From Candidatus Gottesmanbacteria bacterium GW2011_GWA2_43_14 (GTDB lineage Bacteria > Patescibacteriota > Microgenomatia > 2-02-FULL-39-11): a stretch of DNA of 41,907 bases. The stretch is from contig LCFP01000018.1 in NCBI GenBank assembly GCA_000999095.1, positions 1-41,907 on the forward strand, given 5' to 3'. Below the pieces are notes generated by a model, which saw only the letters and a list, made by a program, of their open reading frames with translations, ran no database searches and was not told the origin of the DNA. Below are positions 23,754 to 31,141 of the stretch, one piece after another (within the stretch, counting starts at the first letter, position 1; each line of letters begins with the position of its first letter). The position numbers and the translations under genes were made by a program.

Positions 23754-23788
23754 ATTTTCAGATTATCAGAAAATATGAAAATAGTCAA
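23752..23788 (-). promoter_or_regulatory. Promoter and inverted-repeat operator of the VapB-VapC operon
   Basis: TTGACT (23783-23788) and TAATCT (23760-23765) lie 17 nt apart on the minus strand, and the ATG follows only 6 nt after the -10, predicting a leaderless mRNA. An inverted repeat ATATTTTC (23752-23759) / GAAAATAT (23769-23776) brackets the -10 box and is a good candidate operator for the AbrB-fold antitoxin. Confidence 0.65.
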
Positions 23789-23834
23789 TATTTTTGAGAT
23801 TTATATTTTTTATGGATTTTTTACGAAATTCTGC

Positions 23835-23840
23835 TAAAAT
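23835..23840 (+). promoter_or_regulatory. -10 box of the M41-like protease gene
   Basis: TAAAAT lies 11 nt before the ATG at 23852. A short leader without a ribosome-binding site follows (CCCAAGGCTT holds only a weak AAGG). Confidence 0.4.
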
Positions 23841-23851
23841 ACCCAAGGCTT

Positions 23852-24910
23852 ATGGCAGGATCACCGGAAGCAAGACCAGCACCTGTCCAGGATATGCGCA
23901 GCGCGTCTGGCCCCGTTATGGGAATTGAAACCCGTGGGGATATAAATTCGCCGCGTTCCAAAGCAGATATGGTACTGCAAGCCTGGCAGAATGCGCCAAT
24001 TAAGAATATTCCTCCGATTTACACCGGTGAACGTGCCCCTATCAATGAAACTCAGCTGGGCACCGCCCGCCATGAACTAAGACATGCGCTGGTTGCGCTG
24101 GCACACGGGGTAAAACCTACATCGGTATCAGTTATCCGTGAAGGAAACTCACTTGGCAGAAACGAATTCAACAGCTTTATTCCTCTTACCACTTTCAAAA
24201 TCATTGCTGCTGCCGGTGCTATCAACGAAGAAGGTGGCGGCGGATACGCTCCCGGATCCGGCGGTGATTTATACCAGATAGCTTCGGCAAATTATCTCCA
24301 AGGGATGAATCCGGAAAATTTCCAGTCTTACATTTCCATGGCAAAAAATACCCTGAACGCCCATTTCCCGCCCAAAGTCAGGGAACGCGCCGCCATTATC
24401 CTAGCCCATATGGGCAAAGTAAACGGCGACCAGATTTCAAGCATTCTTGAACAGGCGAGATTCGAACTGGCGCTGGAGGATATGCTGGTCAAGGGTAATT
24501 TTGATGTTTCCTCAAACATTTTTGATACCTGGGAAGGCAAACAGGAAGCTGAAGAAAATATACTCAACCTCCAAAATTCGCTGACTGAAGAATCAGCCGA
24601 TCTTATCGGACTGCGCAGTATTGAAGAAGATCTTGAAGGTAATATCAGAATCGGCTGGACAAGTCCGGCCGATCCCCAATCAGTAAATGAGGATATTATC
24701 TGTCCGTTCTGCGGCCCGGTAAAAGGCGGTGCCCATGCCGATTTCTGCCAACAGGCAAAATACAGAACTGAGATAGGCGACGGAACTGGAAACAGTGGCG
24801 AAAAAATAAAAACAGAAGCCGGACAAAATAAAGATGATTTTGACGACAGATATCCAAACGGCAAAAAAGAACAGGATTTATTCAATCCAAAAAATCAGCT
24901 GATTTCCTGA
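23852..24910 (+). CDS. Stand-alone peptidase M41 (FtsH-type) domain protein without AAA+ module
   Basis: A 352-residue protein. Residues 70-105 match the FtsH protease entry: ARHELRHALVALAHGVKPTSVSV, where HELRH (74-78) is the HExxH zinc motif (FtsH usually HEAGH), followed by GNSLGRNEF. Residues 118-142 (AAAGAINEEGGGGYAP...GGDLYQIA) parallel the FtsH segment with the third zinc ligand Asp (here Asp139). There is no Walker A/B ATPase and no transmembrane helix. A C-terminal CPFCG...HADFC could bind a second zinc. It would be a soluble protease needing no motor or a separate one. Substrates unknown; the start of the protein is disordered. Confidence 0.7.
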   Translation: MAGSPEARPAPVQDMRSASGPVMGIETRGDINSPRSKADMVLQAWQNAPIKNIPPIYTGERAPINETQLGTARHELRHALVALAHGVKPTSVSVIREGNSLGRNEFNSFIPLTTFKIIAAAGAINEEGGGGYAPGSGGDLYQIASANYLQGMNPENFQSYISMAKNTLNAHFPPKVRERAAIILAHMGKVNGDQISSILEQARFELALEDMLVKGNFDVSSNIFDTWEGKQEAEENILNLQNSLTEESADLIGLRSIEEDLEGNIRIGWTSPADPQSVNEDIICPFCGPVKGGAHADFCQQAKYRTEIGDGTGNSGEKIKTEAGQNKDDFDDRYPNGKKEQDLFNPKNQLIS

Positions 24911-24920
24911 CAGACTTTTG

Positions 24921-24926
24921 TATAAT
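24921..24926 (+). promoter_or_regulatory. -10 box 6 nt before the mtaB GTG start
   Basis: TATAAT (24921-24926) is followed by ATCCCG and the GTG at 24933. The spacing fits transcription starting at the start codon, and it argues for the GTG against the TTG at 24918, which precedes the box. Confidence 0.6.
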
Positions 24927-24932
24927 ATCCCG

Positions 24933-26213
24933 GTGACGATAACTTTTAATTCCTTTTCCTTCGGCTGCCGGGTGAACCAGGCGGAGACAGAGGTTCTGGA
25001 CCGGAAACTTGCGGACCGCGGGCTTGTCAAAACAAGGATAAACCCCGATCTTTTCATCATCAATACCTGCGCCGTCACCGGCAAAGCGGAACGGGAAGCC
25101 AAACAGCTGATCTACCGGGTCAAACGGAAATTGCCCACAACAAAAGTGGCCGTCACCGGCTGTGCCGCCACCAAATGGATCAAGGAAAGCGTCAAAGTCG
25201 AAGGCACGGACATCGTCATTGACAACCCCAATAAGGATTTCGCGGCCGATATACTTCTCAAAAGGCTAAAAATCAAAAGGACTAAAAAAGGAAAAACAGA
25301 CATTATAAATTCCCGGTATTTGGAATCAGGACGGTTGCTTCTGAAAATTCAGGACGGCTGCCAGCGCTTCTGCACCTTTTGCATCGTCCCCTATCTCCGG
25401 GGACAGCCGAAGTCCGACAGCATCAAAAAAATTGTCGGAACAATCAGAAACTCTGACAGACGGGTGAAAGAAGTCATCTTAACTGCCATCAATACCCAGG
25501 CATTCGGCTTCGATACCGGGGAAAAATTCATTGATCTGGTCCGGACGGTTATCGAAAAAACTAAAGTTGCCAGAATTTCATTCGGCTCGATCCATCCCTG
25601 GTCAGTCACGGAAGAATTTCTCAAATTTTATGATCAAATTTTGCCTTCGAAACGATTAGCGGACTTTTTCCATATACCTTTGCAGTCCGGCTCGAATAAA
25701 ATCCTTGAACTTATGCGGCGGGGATATACTCGGGAAGAATTTACGGAAAAACTTGCGAAAATTAAAAAAATCAACCCTGACGCTTTCATCGGCACCGATA
25801 TCATCGCCGGCTTTCCGGATGAAAGTGAGGCGGATTTCCGGGACACTTATAATTTCCTGCGTGATGCGCCGATAGACAAATTCCATGTTTTCCGCTTCTC
25901 GCCCAGGGAAAAAACAGCCGCCTTTTACATGAGCAAAAGGATGAAAAACGTCCCCTCTCCCCTGATGAAAAAAAGGGCGGCGCAACTCGGCAAGTTGTCT
26001 CAGCAAAAATATGCCTCTTTCCAAAAAAGCCTGCTGGGACGATCCTTTCCGGCGCTGTTTCTGCTTGAAAAAGAAGATGGCTTCCGGAGGGTTCTTTTGT
26101 CCAACCAGGTTCCGGCACTGATTGAAACCGGCAAAGATTTCCGCGCGGAAATAAAAAGCGTTCTGCTGACGGAGATAAAAAAAGGCCGGCTCCTGGGAAT
26201 TTTAACGAATTAA
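24933..26213 (+). CDS. mtaB: tRNA (t6A37) methylthiotransferase MtaB-like radical SAM enzyme
   Basis: The 426-residue protein adds a methylthio group to t6A37 in tRNA. The N-terminal methylthiotransferase domain shows three iron-sulfur Cys (FGCRVNQAE, INTCAVTGKAE, VTGCAA). The radical SAM cluster is CQRFCTFCIVPYLRGQPKS (CxxxCxxC). HIPLQSGSNKILELMRRGYT and GTDIIAGFPDESEADF are diagnostic. A short TRAM-like C-terminal domain ends the protein. MtaB rather than MiaB is chosen because of the FGCRVNQAE opening. It starts 22 nt after the M41-like gene, with its own -10 box. Confidence 0.92.
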   Translation: MTITFNSFSFGCRVNQAETEVLDRKLADRGLVKTRINPDLFIINTCAVTGKAEREAKQLIYRVKRKLPTTKVAVTGCAATKWIKESVKVEGTDIVIDNPNKDFAADILLKRLKIKRTKKGKTDIINSRYLESGRLLLKIQDGCQRFCTFCIVPYLRGQPKSDSIKKIVGTIRNSDRRVKEVILTAINTQAFGFDTGEKFIDLVRTVIEKTKVARISFGSIHPWSVTEEFLKFYDQILPSKRLADFFHIPLQSGSNKILELMRRGYTREEFTEKLAKIKKINPDAFIGTDIIAGFPDESEADFRDTYNFLRDAPIDKFHVFRFSPREKTAAFYMSKRMKNVPSPLMKKRAAQLGKLSQQKYASFQKSLLGRSFPALFLLEKEDGFRRVLLSNQVPALIETGKDFRAEIKSVLLTEIKKGRLLGILTN

Positions 26214-26238
26214 CAGAACCTTACTACTCTGCTATAAT
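26210..26238 (+). promoter_or_regulatory. Promoter of the MFS gene, 8 nt before the ATG
   Basis: TTAACA (26210-26215), a 17-nt spacer, TATAAT (26233-26238), then 8 nt and the ATG at 26247. The -35 overlaps the mtaB stop codon. This is the clearest near-consensus promoter with a start-codon-proximal -10 in the window. Confidence 0.75.
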
Positions 26239-26246
26239 TTCCTTTT

Positions 26247-27401
26247 ATGCCGAGCATCTTAAAATCCTCCAAATTCCTGATTTTCCTGATTGTCTTTGTC
26301 AATTTTTTGGGCTACGGCATAGTTTTTCCCCTGCTGCCTCTCATGACCATCAAATACGGCGGCAGTCCCCTGTTGTCGGGCGTCATGATAGGCGCCTTTT
26401 CCCTGGCCCAGGTTTTCTCCATGCCTGTCATGGGCCGCTTGTCTGATCGCTATGGCCGCAAACCGCTTTTGCTGATCTCTCTCTGGGGCACGGTCGTCTC
26501 ATTTTTGATAATGGGGCTGACTCATTCCCTATTCTTTCTTCTGCTGGCCAGAATCCTGGATGGGGCTTCAGGCGGAAATCTGTCCATCGCCCAGGCTTAT
26601 ATCGCCGACATTTCGGAAAAAAAAGACCGGGCGGCCGGCATGGGCACGATCGCCGCCGGCATCTCCCTTGGTTTTATCTTCGGGCCTCTCTGGGGCGGTT
26701 TTCTTTCCAAAATTTCCTATGCTTTTCCATTTTTCGCGGCCTCGATAATAACCCTGATCAGTATATTGTTAACCAAAGTTTTCCTCAAAGAATCGGTCAG
26801 TAAAAAGGAAATTAAATATGAAAAAAGGCATTTCCGCTTCCTCCAATTCCTGCCGCGGCTTCTCAAAAGCGGCTTTATGCTGCTTTTTATCCTCAATCTT
26901 TTGATATTCTGGGCGCAATCCGGCCTTTATACCATCATGACCCTCTTTGCCAATGACATTCTCAGGCTCAGCGTACTCCAGGTGGGCGGGCTGTTTGCCT
27001 TAAGCGGCATAGTTTCCGCCGGCATCCAGGCTTTCGGCGTCAAACCGGCGGTCAAATTTTTCGGCGAGAAAAGGCTTTTCCGCCTGTCAGTCGTCACTGC
27101 CTCTTTCGGCATGATCATACTGGCCGTCACCCGCAATTCCCTGCTTTTTGTAATAGGCACGACTGTTTTTGCATTGGGAAACAGCTATCTGCTGCCCCTG
27201 ACCCAGGCTTTCGTCTCTGAAAAATCAGCGGAACACGAACAGGGAGGCAATATGGGGCTTCTGCAATCCTTCGGCTCCGTCGGCCGCATCTTCGGTCCGA
27301 TTGCCGCCGGCTACGCCTACCAGACCATGGGACCCTGGTCGCCTGCTTTGATGGGAGCCTTGATTTTCCTGGCTGTTTTGATTTTGGGGTTGAGGATTTA
27401 A
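26247..27401 (+). CDS. Major facilitator superfamily transporter (DHA1/TetA-like)
   Basis: The 384-residue protein has about 12 hydrophobic helices. The MFS motif A is GRLSDRYGRKPLLL between helices 2 and 3, and an antiporter-type motif C region lies near GISLGFIFGPLWGG. The pattern matches drug:H+ antiporters such as TetA, with a short central loop (KKEIKYEKRHFRF). It probably exports small molecules across the membrane; the substrate cannot be assigned. It has its own promoter and converges on rpmB. Confidence 0.9.
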   Translation: MPSILKSSKFLIFLIVFVNFLGYGIVFPLLPLMTIKYGGSPLLSGVMIGAFSLAQVFSMPVMGRLSDRYGRKPLLLISLWGTVVSFLIMGLTHSLFFLLLARILDGASGGNLSIAQAYIADISEKKDRAAGMGTIAAGISLGFIFGPLWGGFLSKISYAFPFFAASIITLISILLTKVFLKESVSKKEIKYEKRHFRFLQFLPRLLKSGFMLLFILNLLIFWAQSGLYTIMTLFANDILRLSVLQVGGLFALSGIVSAGIQAFGVKPAVKFFGEKRLFRLSVVTASFGMIILAVTRNSLLFVIGTTVFALGNSYLLPLTQAFVSEKSAEHEQGGNMGLLQSFGSVGRIFGPIAAGYAYQTMGPWSPALMGALIFLAVLILGLRI

Positions 27402-27408
27402 GGCGGCT

Positions 27409-27735
27409 TTAGCTTTTACCGACAATGTCTTCTATTTTCATTGATTCGGAAGGCTTGGCAACTTCCTTTTTACCGCTCACTTTGACTTGGGACTTGGCCA
27501 GCTCATCGGCAACGGTGGGTAAATAATTTATGCTTTTATACAAACCCATGTGCTTGTCCCTTTTCAGGCGCTGGATGCAGCTGGTGCAGAATTTTACCCG
27601 GACAATATCTCCGTCTCTTAGGACTTTTAATTTCTGCAAGTTTGGTTTGAACAGTCTTTTGACCCGGTTTTTGGCATGGGAAACGGCATTGCCGTAAGCA
27701 ATTCCCCGGCCGCAATAATCACAAATTCTAGCCAT
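27409..27735 (-). CDS. rpmB: Ribosomal protein bL28
   Basis: The 108-residue protein carries the bL28 pattern: CDYCGRGIAYGNAVSHAKNR (Cys5, Cys8), then KRLFKPNLQKLKV and VKFCTSCIQRLKR (Cys50, Cys53). The four Cys can bind zinc, as in the Cys+ form of the protein. Typical bL28 ends near residue 65-80; here an extra tail of about 30-40 residues (VSGKKEVAKPSESMKIEDIVGKS) is added. It sits alone on the minus strand between plus-strand genes. Confidence 0.93.
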   Translation of the reverse strand: MARICDYCGRGIAYGNAVSHAKNRVKRLFKPNLQKLKVLRDGDIVRVKFCTSCIQRLKRDKHMGLYKSINYLPTVADELAKSQVKVSGKKEVAKPSESMKIEDIVGKS

Positions 27736-27742
27736 AAGTTGT

Positions 27743-27753
27743 GCTATACTATA
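27743..27753. promoter_or_regulatory. Divergent overlapping -10 boxes for rpmB and the M50 gene
   Basis: The quasi-palindrome CTATACTATAT gives TATACT reading right (27745-27750) and TATAGT (27748-27753) or TATAGC (27743-27748) reading left. Both directions would be served from one short segment in the 40-nt gap. The two promoters must exclude one another. Confidence 0.45.
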
Positions 27754-27775
27754 TCAAATTGCTTATGCAAAAACA

Positions 27776-28429
27776 ATGTTGAGCCTGCTTTTTTCCAACC
27801 CGCTATCTTTTGTCATCTTTGCCATCATCCTTCTCGCGGTGATAACTGTCCATGAATTTGCCCATGCCCTGGCCGCCGACCGGCTGGGCGATCCGACAGC
27901 CCGATTGGCCGGGAGACTGACTCTAAACCCGCTCTCGCATCTGGATCCGGTCGGCACACTCCTCTTTCTGATGGCGGGATTCGGCTGGGGAAAACCCGTG
28001 CCTTTTGACCCTTTTAATTTGAAAAATCCCAAAAAGGACGGCGCCGTCATTTCCTTTGCCGGCCCTTTATCAAACATCATTATTGCCGTAACTGCATCAG
28101 TTATATTGCGCATCGTGATGATATCGGGCGGCTTTGGCTTAAATTTTTTCCTGACTGACATTTTGATTACTTTTATAAGATTCAATATCCTCTTAGCAAT
28201 TTTCAACCTGATCCCTGTCCATCCGCTGGACGGTTTCCGGGTCGTGGCCGGCTTGTTGCCCAAAAAATACTACCATGACTGGCTCGAATTGGAGCGTTAC
28301 GGCATAATCTTTTTGATCATGCTGATTTTCCCCTTTTTCGGCAGCTCGCCGGTCTCAGCCATAATTTCTCCGGTTATGAAATTCTTCCTGTCCCTGCTGA
28401 TTCCCGGCAGTCTCGGCGGCATTATTTGA
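27776..28429 (+). CDS. Site-2-protease-like M50 family intramembrane metalloprotease
   Basis: The 217-residue membrane protein has the zinc motif HEFAH at 26-30 in helix 1 and the third ligand Asp in NLIPVHPLDGFRV, the LDG motif of M50 proteases. GWGKPVPFDPFNLKNPKKDG and ISFAGPLSN are conserved in the short 'site-2 protease family' (Rip3/YwhC-like) without PDZ or CBS domains. Such enzymes cut transmembrane helices, often releasing regulators. The substrate is unknown. Confidence 0.94.
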   Translation: MLSLLFSNPLSFVIFAIILLAVITVHEFAHALAADRLGDPTARLAGRLTLNPLSHLDPVGTLLFLMAGFGWGKPVPFDPFNLKNPKKDGAVISFAGPLSNIIIAVTASVILRIVMISGGFGLNFFLTDILITFIRFNILLAIFNLIPVHPLDGFRVVAGLLPKKYYHDWLELERYGIIFLIMLIFPFFGSSPVSAIISPVMKFFLSLLIPGSLGGII

Positions 28430-28443
28430 CGGGAAAAATTTCA

Positions 28444-28470
28444 AAAACCCTCGCCACAAACGGGGGTTTT
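28444..28470 (+). terminator. Terminator hairpin between the M50 and ATPase genes
   Basis: AAAACCCTCG (28444-28453) pairs with CGGGGGTTTT (28461-28470) around CCACAAA, a 10-bp stem with one T-G pair, followed by AAGTTTT. It ends 7 nt before the ATPase ATG. It can terminate the M50 transcript or attenuate read-through into the ATPase. Confidence 0.7.
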
Positions 28471-28477
28471 AAGTTTT

Positions 28478-31141
28478 ATGTATTATAAAAAGACGGTCGA
28501 AAAGATTGTTTCGGAATTGAAAACCGATCTCGAGCTCGGCTTAAGCCTTCATGAAGCCAAGCGCCGTTTGGCTGAGTACGGCCCCAATAGCCTTCCCGAA
28601 AAACCCAAGCCTCCGCTTATTTTAAATTTCATCGGGCAATTCAAGAACCTGCTGGTTTTTATCCTTCTGATTGCAGCGATCATTTCGCTCCTTTTGGGAG
28701 ATGCGCTGGATGCTATAGCCATTTTCTCGATCGTCCTGGTCAACGCCACCATCGGTTTTGTACAGGAAATCCAGGCGGAGAGGACACTAGAGTCTTTGAA
28801 ACAGAAGGAAATCCTGAAAGCCACAGTCGTCAGGGATGGGACAATCAATGAAATACCTGCGGCGGAACTCGTTATCGGGGATGTCATCATTTTGGAGGAA
28901 GGCCAAAAAATACCGGCGGACGCCAGGGTGGCCGAAAGTTTCTCCCTCCAGGTCGATGAAAGCATCCTGACCGGTGAATCCTTGTCTGTTTTTAAAGACG
29001 TAAAAGAGCTCAACCGCGAGCTGCCTTTGGCAGATTGGACAAATATTTTATTCAAAGATACGGAAGCAGTCAGCGGCAGAGGCAAAGCTGTAGTCATCGC
29101 GATTGGAGCGACCACGCAAATCGGCAAAATCGCCCAGGCATTGCACGATACCAGTGATGAAAAGACTCCCTTGACTCTGGAATTGGAAAAGGTAGGCCGC
29201 ATGCTGACGACGGTCATCGGCATAATCGCTTTGTCGGTATTTTTCCTTAACCTGCTGCAAAATATCTCCTGGGTAGAAAGCCTTCTCATTTCCATTTCCC
29301 TGGCTGTGGCTGCCATACCGGAAGGATTGCCGGCCATCGTCACGGTCGTGCTCTCATTAGGCGTCAAACGGCTGGCGGAAAGAAAATCAATCATCAAAAA
29401 ACTGCCGGCAACGGAAACTTTGGGCGCGGTCAGGATGATCGCCACCGACAAAACCGGAACGCTGACGCAAAATAAAATCAATGTGGTTAAAATCATTTCC
29501 GATAAATTTAAAATATCGGTACAAGGCATCGGATATCAATTATCGGGTAAATTTTATGATCAAAAAGGCAAAGCTCTCAAAGTTGAAAATAATCCGGCTT
29601 TAAAAACTCTTTTAACCGCCGGCGTCCTGGCCAATAATGCCGTGCTTAAATTGGGCAGCGGAGATACAAAGCCGCTGGGTGATGCCACGGAAGCTGCCCT
29701 TCTGGTTGCGGCCTACCGTGCCGGGCTGGATCCCGAAACCATAAAAAAACAGCAAACCCGGGTGTTTGAACTCCCTTTTAGCTCCGAACGTAAAATGATG
29801 AGCGTCATATCGCTCAACCGCCAGGGCAGTTATTACCTTTATAGTAAAGGCGCCCCTGAAATAATGATGAACCTCCTTAATTTGCCTCAAGGCGGTAAAG
29901 AGAAAATCATGGCGGAAAATGAACTCCTGGCTAAAGACGGCCTGCGGGTGCTTCTTTTAGCCGGAAAAAAATTGTCTAGGAAAGACGCGGAAAAGGCGAT
30001 AAAAAACAACAAAGTCAGTGAAGCCGGCCTGGAGTATTTAGGCCTGGCCGCCATGCAGGACCCTCTGAGGCCGGAAGTTAAGTCAGCCATCGCCCAGGCT
30101 AAACGGGCAGGCATCAGGACGATCATGATAACGGGAGACCATAAGGATACGGCCCGGACAATCGCCCGTGAGGCAGGCATCATCGGAGCAGATGAGGCAA
30201 TTTTGACCGAGGACGATATCGGAAAAATGGCCGTCAAAGAACTCTCTATTGCCATCGAAAATGGTGCTTCCGTCTTTGCCCGCATCTCGCCCTTGGGAAA
30301 ACTTAAAATAATCGAGGCCATAAAACAAATTCCCGGCACCCAGGTAGCCGTAACCGGGGACGGGGTAAACGACGCTCCGGCTTTGAAAGCTTCCCATATC
30401 GGCATTGCTATGGGGCAAACGGGAACTGATATTACCCGCGAAGTAGCGGACATGGTCATAACCGACGACAATTACGCCACCATTGTCGATGCCATCCGGG
30501 AAGGCAGGGTGATTTTTGCCAACCTGGTCAAATTTATCCGATACCTTATCTCCTGCAACCTGTCGGAAGTCATTGTAGTGACCGCCGCGGTCCTTTTCGG
30601 CACACCGATTCCCCTCTTTCCCATCCAAATCCTCTGGGTAAATCTGGTGACGGACGGTTTCCCGGCACTTGCCCTGGGCATGGACCCGCCGGAATATGAT
30701 GTTATGAAACGGCCTCCGCGCGACTTGTCCCAGGGTCTTCTCCACCGGAAACGCTGGATATACATGCTGATTGAAGGCAGCGTCATCGGCATCTCCACCT
30801 TTTTACTGTTCCTGTTTGCTTTAAGCAGGTACAACTATGCGGTCGCCCAAACCATGGCCTTTTCAACACTGGCTTTTGCCCAATTGGTCCATGCTTTCAA
30901 TAACCGCTCAACCCGTTTGTCATTGTTTAAAATGGGATTTTTCTCCAACCATTATCTGGTCAGCGCGGCGGCAGTATCCATAATGCTGCAGTATCTGGTC
31001 GTCCAATCGGCTTTTGGCAATAGAATCTTTAAGACCGCCGGCCTGACCGCGACCGAATGGGGCTATATTGCGGTTTTCTCCCTCATCCCGCTCCTTTTCG
31101 TGGAAATAAAAAAACAGCTCCGCTTCAAATTCCTGCCGTAA
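28478..31141 (+). CDS. P2-type cation-transporting ATPase (Ca2+-ATPase-like)
   Basis: The 887-residue pump has the full P-type set: actuator motif ILTGES, phosphorylation site DKTGTLTQNK, ATP-binding KGAPE, and hinge VTGDGVNDAPALK. Helix 4 reads AAIPEGLPAIV and the helix-6 region NLVTDGFPALALG, both usual in SERCA/PMCA-like and related bacterial pumps. An N-terminal cation-ATPase domain and the C-terminal four-helix block are present, and the length is normal. It probably exports Ca2+ or another divalent cation; Na+/K+-type relatives cannot be excluded. Its last 17 nt overlap the convergent SpoT-like gene. Confidence 0.95.
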   Translation: MYYKKTVEKIVSELKTDLELGLSLHEAKRRLAEYGPNSLPEKPKPPLILNFIGQFKNLLVFILLIAAIISLLLGDALDAIAIFSIVLVNATIGFVQEIQAERTLESLKQKEILKATVVRDGTINEIPAAELVIGDVIILEEGQKIPADARVAESFSLQVDESILTGESLSVFKDVKELNRELPLADWTNILFKDTEAVSGRGKAVVIAIGATTQIGKIAQALHDTSDEKTPLTLELEKVGRMLTTVIGIIALSVFFLNLLQNISWVESLLISISLAVAAIPEGLPAIVTVVLSLGVKRLAERKSIIKKLPATETLGAVRMIATDKTGTLTQNKINVVKIISDKFKISVQGIGYQLSGKFYDQKGKALKVENNPALKTLLTAGVLANNAVLKLGSGDTKPLGDATEAALLVAAYRAGLDPETIKKQQTRVFELPFSSERKMMSVISLNRQGSYYLYSKGAPEIMMNLLNLPQGGKEKIMAENELLAKDGLRVLLLAGKKLSRKDAEKAIKNNKVSEAGLEYLGLAAMQDPLRPEVKSAIAQAKRAGIRTIMITGDHKDTARTIAREAGIIGADEAILTEDDIGKMAVKELSIAIENGASVFARISPLGKLKIIEAIKQIPGTQVAVTGDGVNDAPALKASHIGIAMGQTGTDITREVADMVITDDNYATIVDAIREGRVIFANLVKFIRYLISCNLSEVIVVTAAVLFGTPIPLFPIQILWVNLVTDGFPALALGMDPPEYDVMKRPPRDLSQGLLHRKRWIYMLIEGSVIGISTFLLFLFALSRYNYAVAQTMAFSTLAFAQLVHAFNNRSTRLSLFKMGFFSNHYLVSAAAVSIMLQYLVVQSAFGNRIFKTAGLTATEWGYIAVFSLIPLLFVEIKKQLRFKFLP

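Noticed and set aside
24918..24935. TTG at 24918 as the mtaB start.
   Set aside because: It lies before the TATAAT box; the GTG at 24933 gives the conserved N-terminus ITFNSFSFGCRVNQ and the expected promoter distance.
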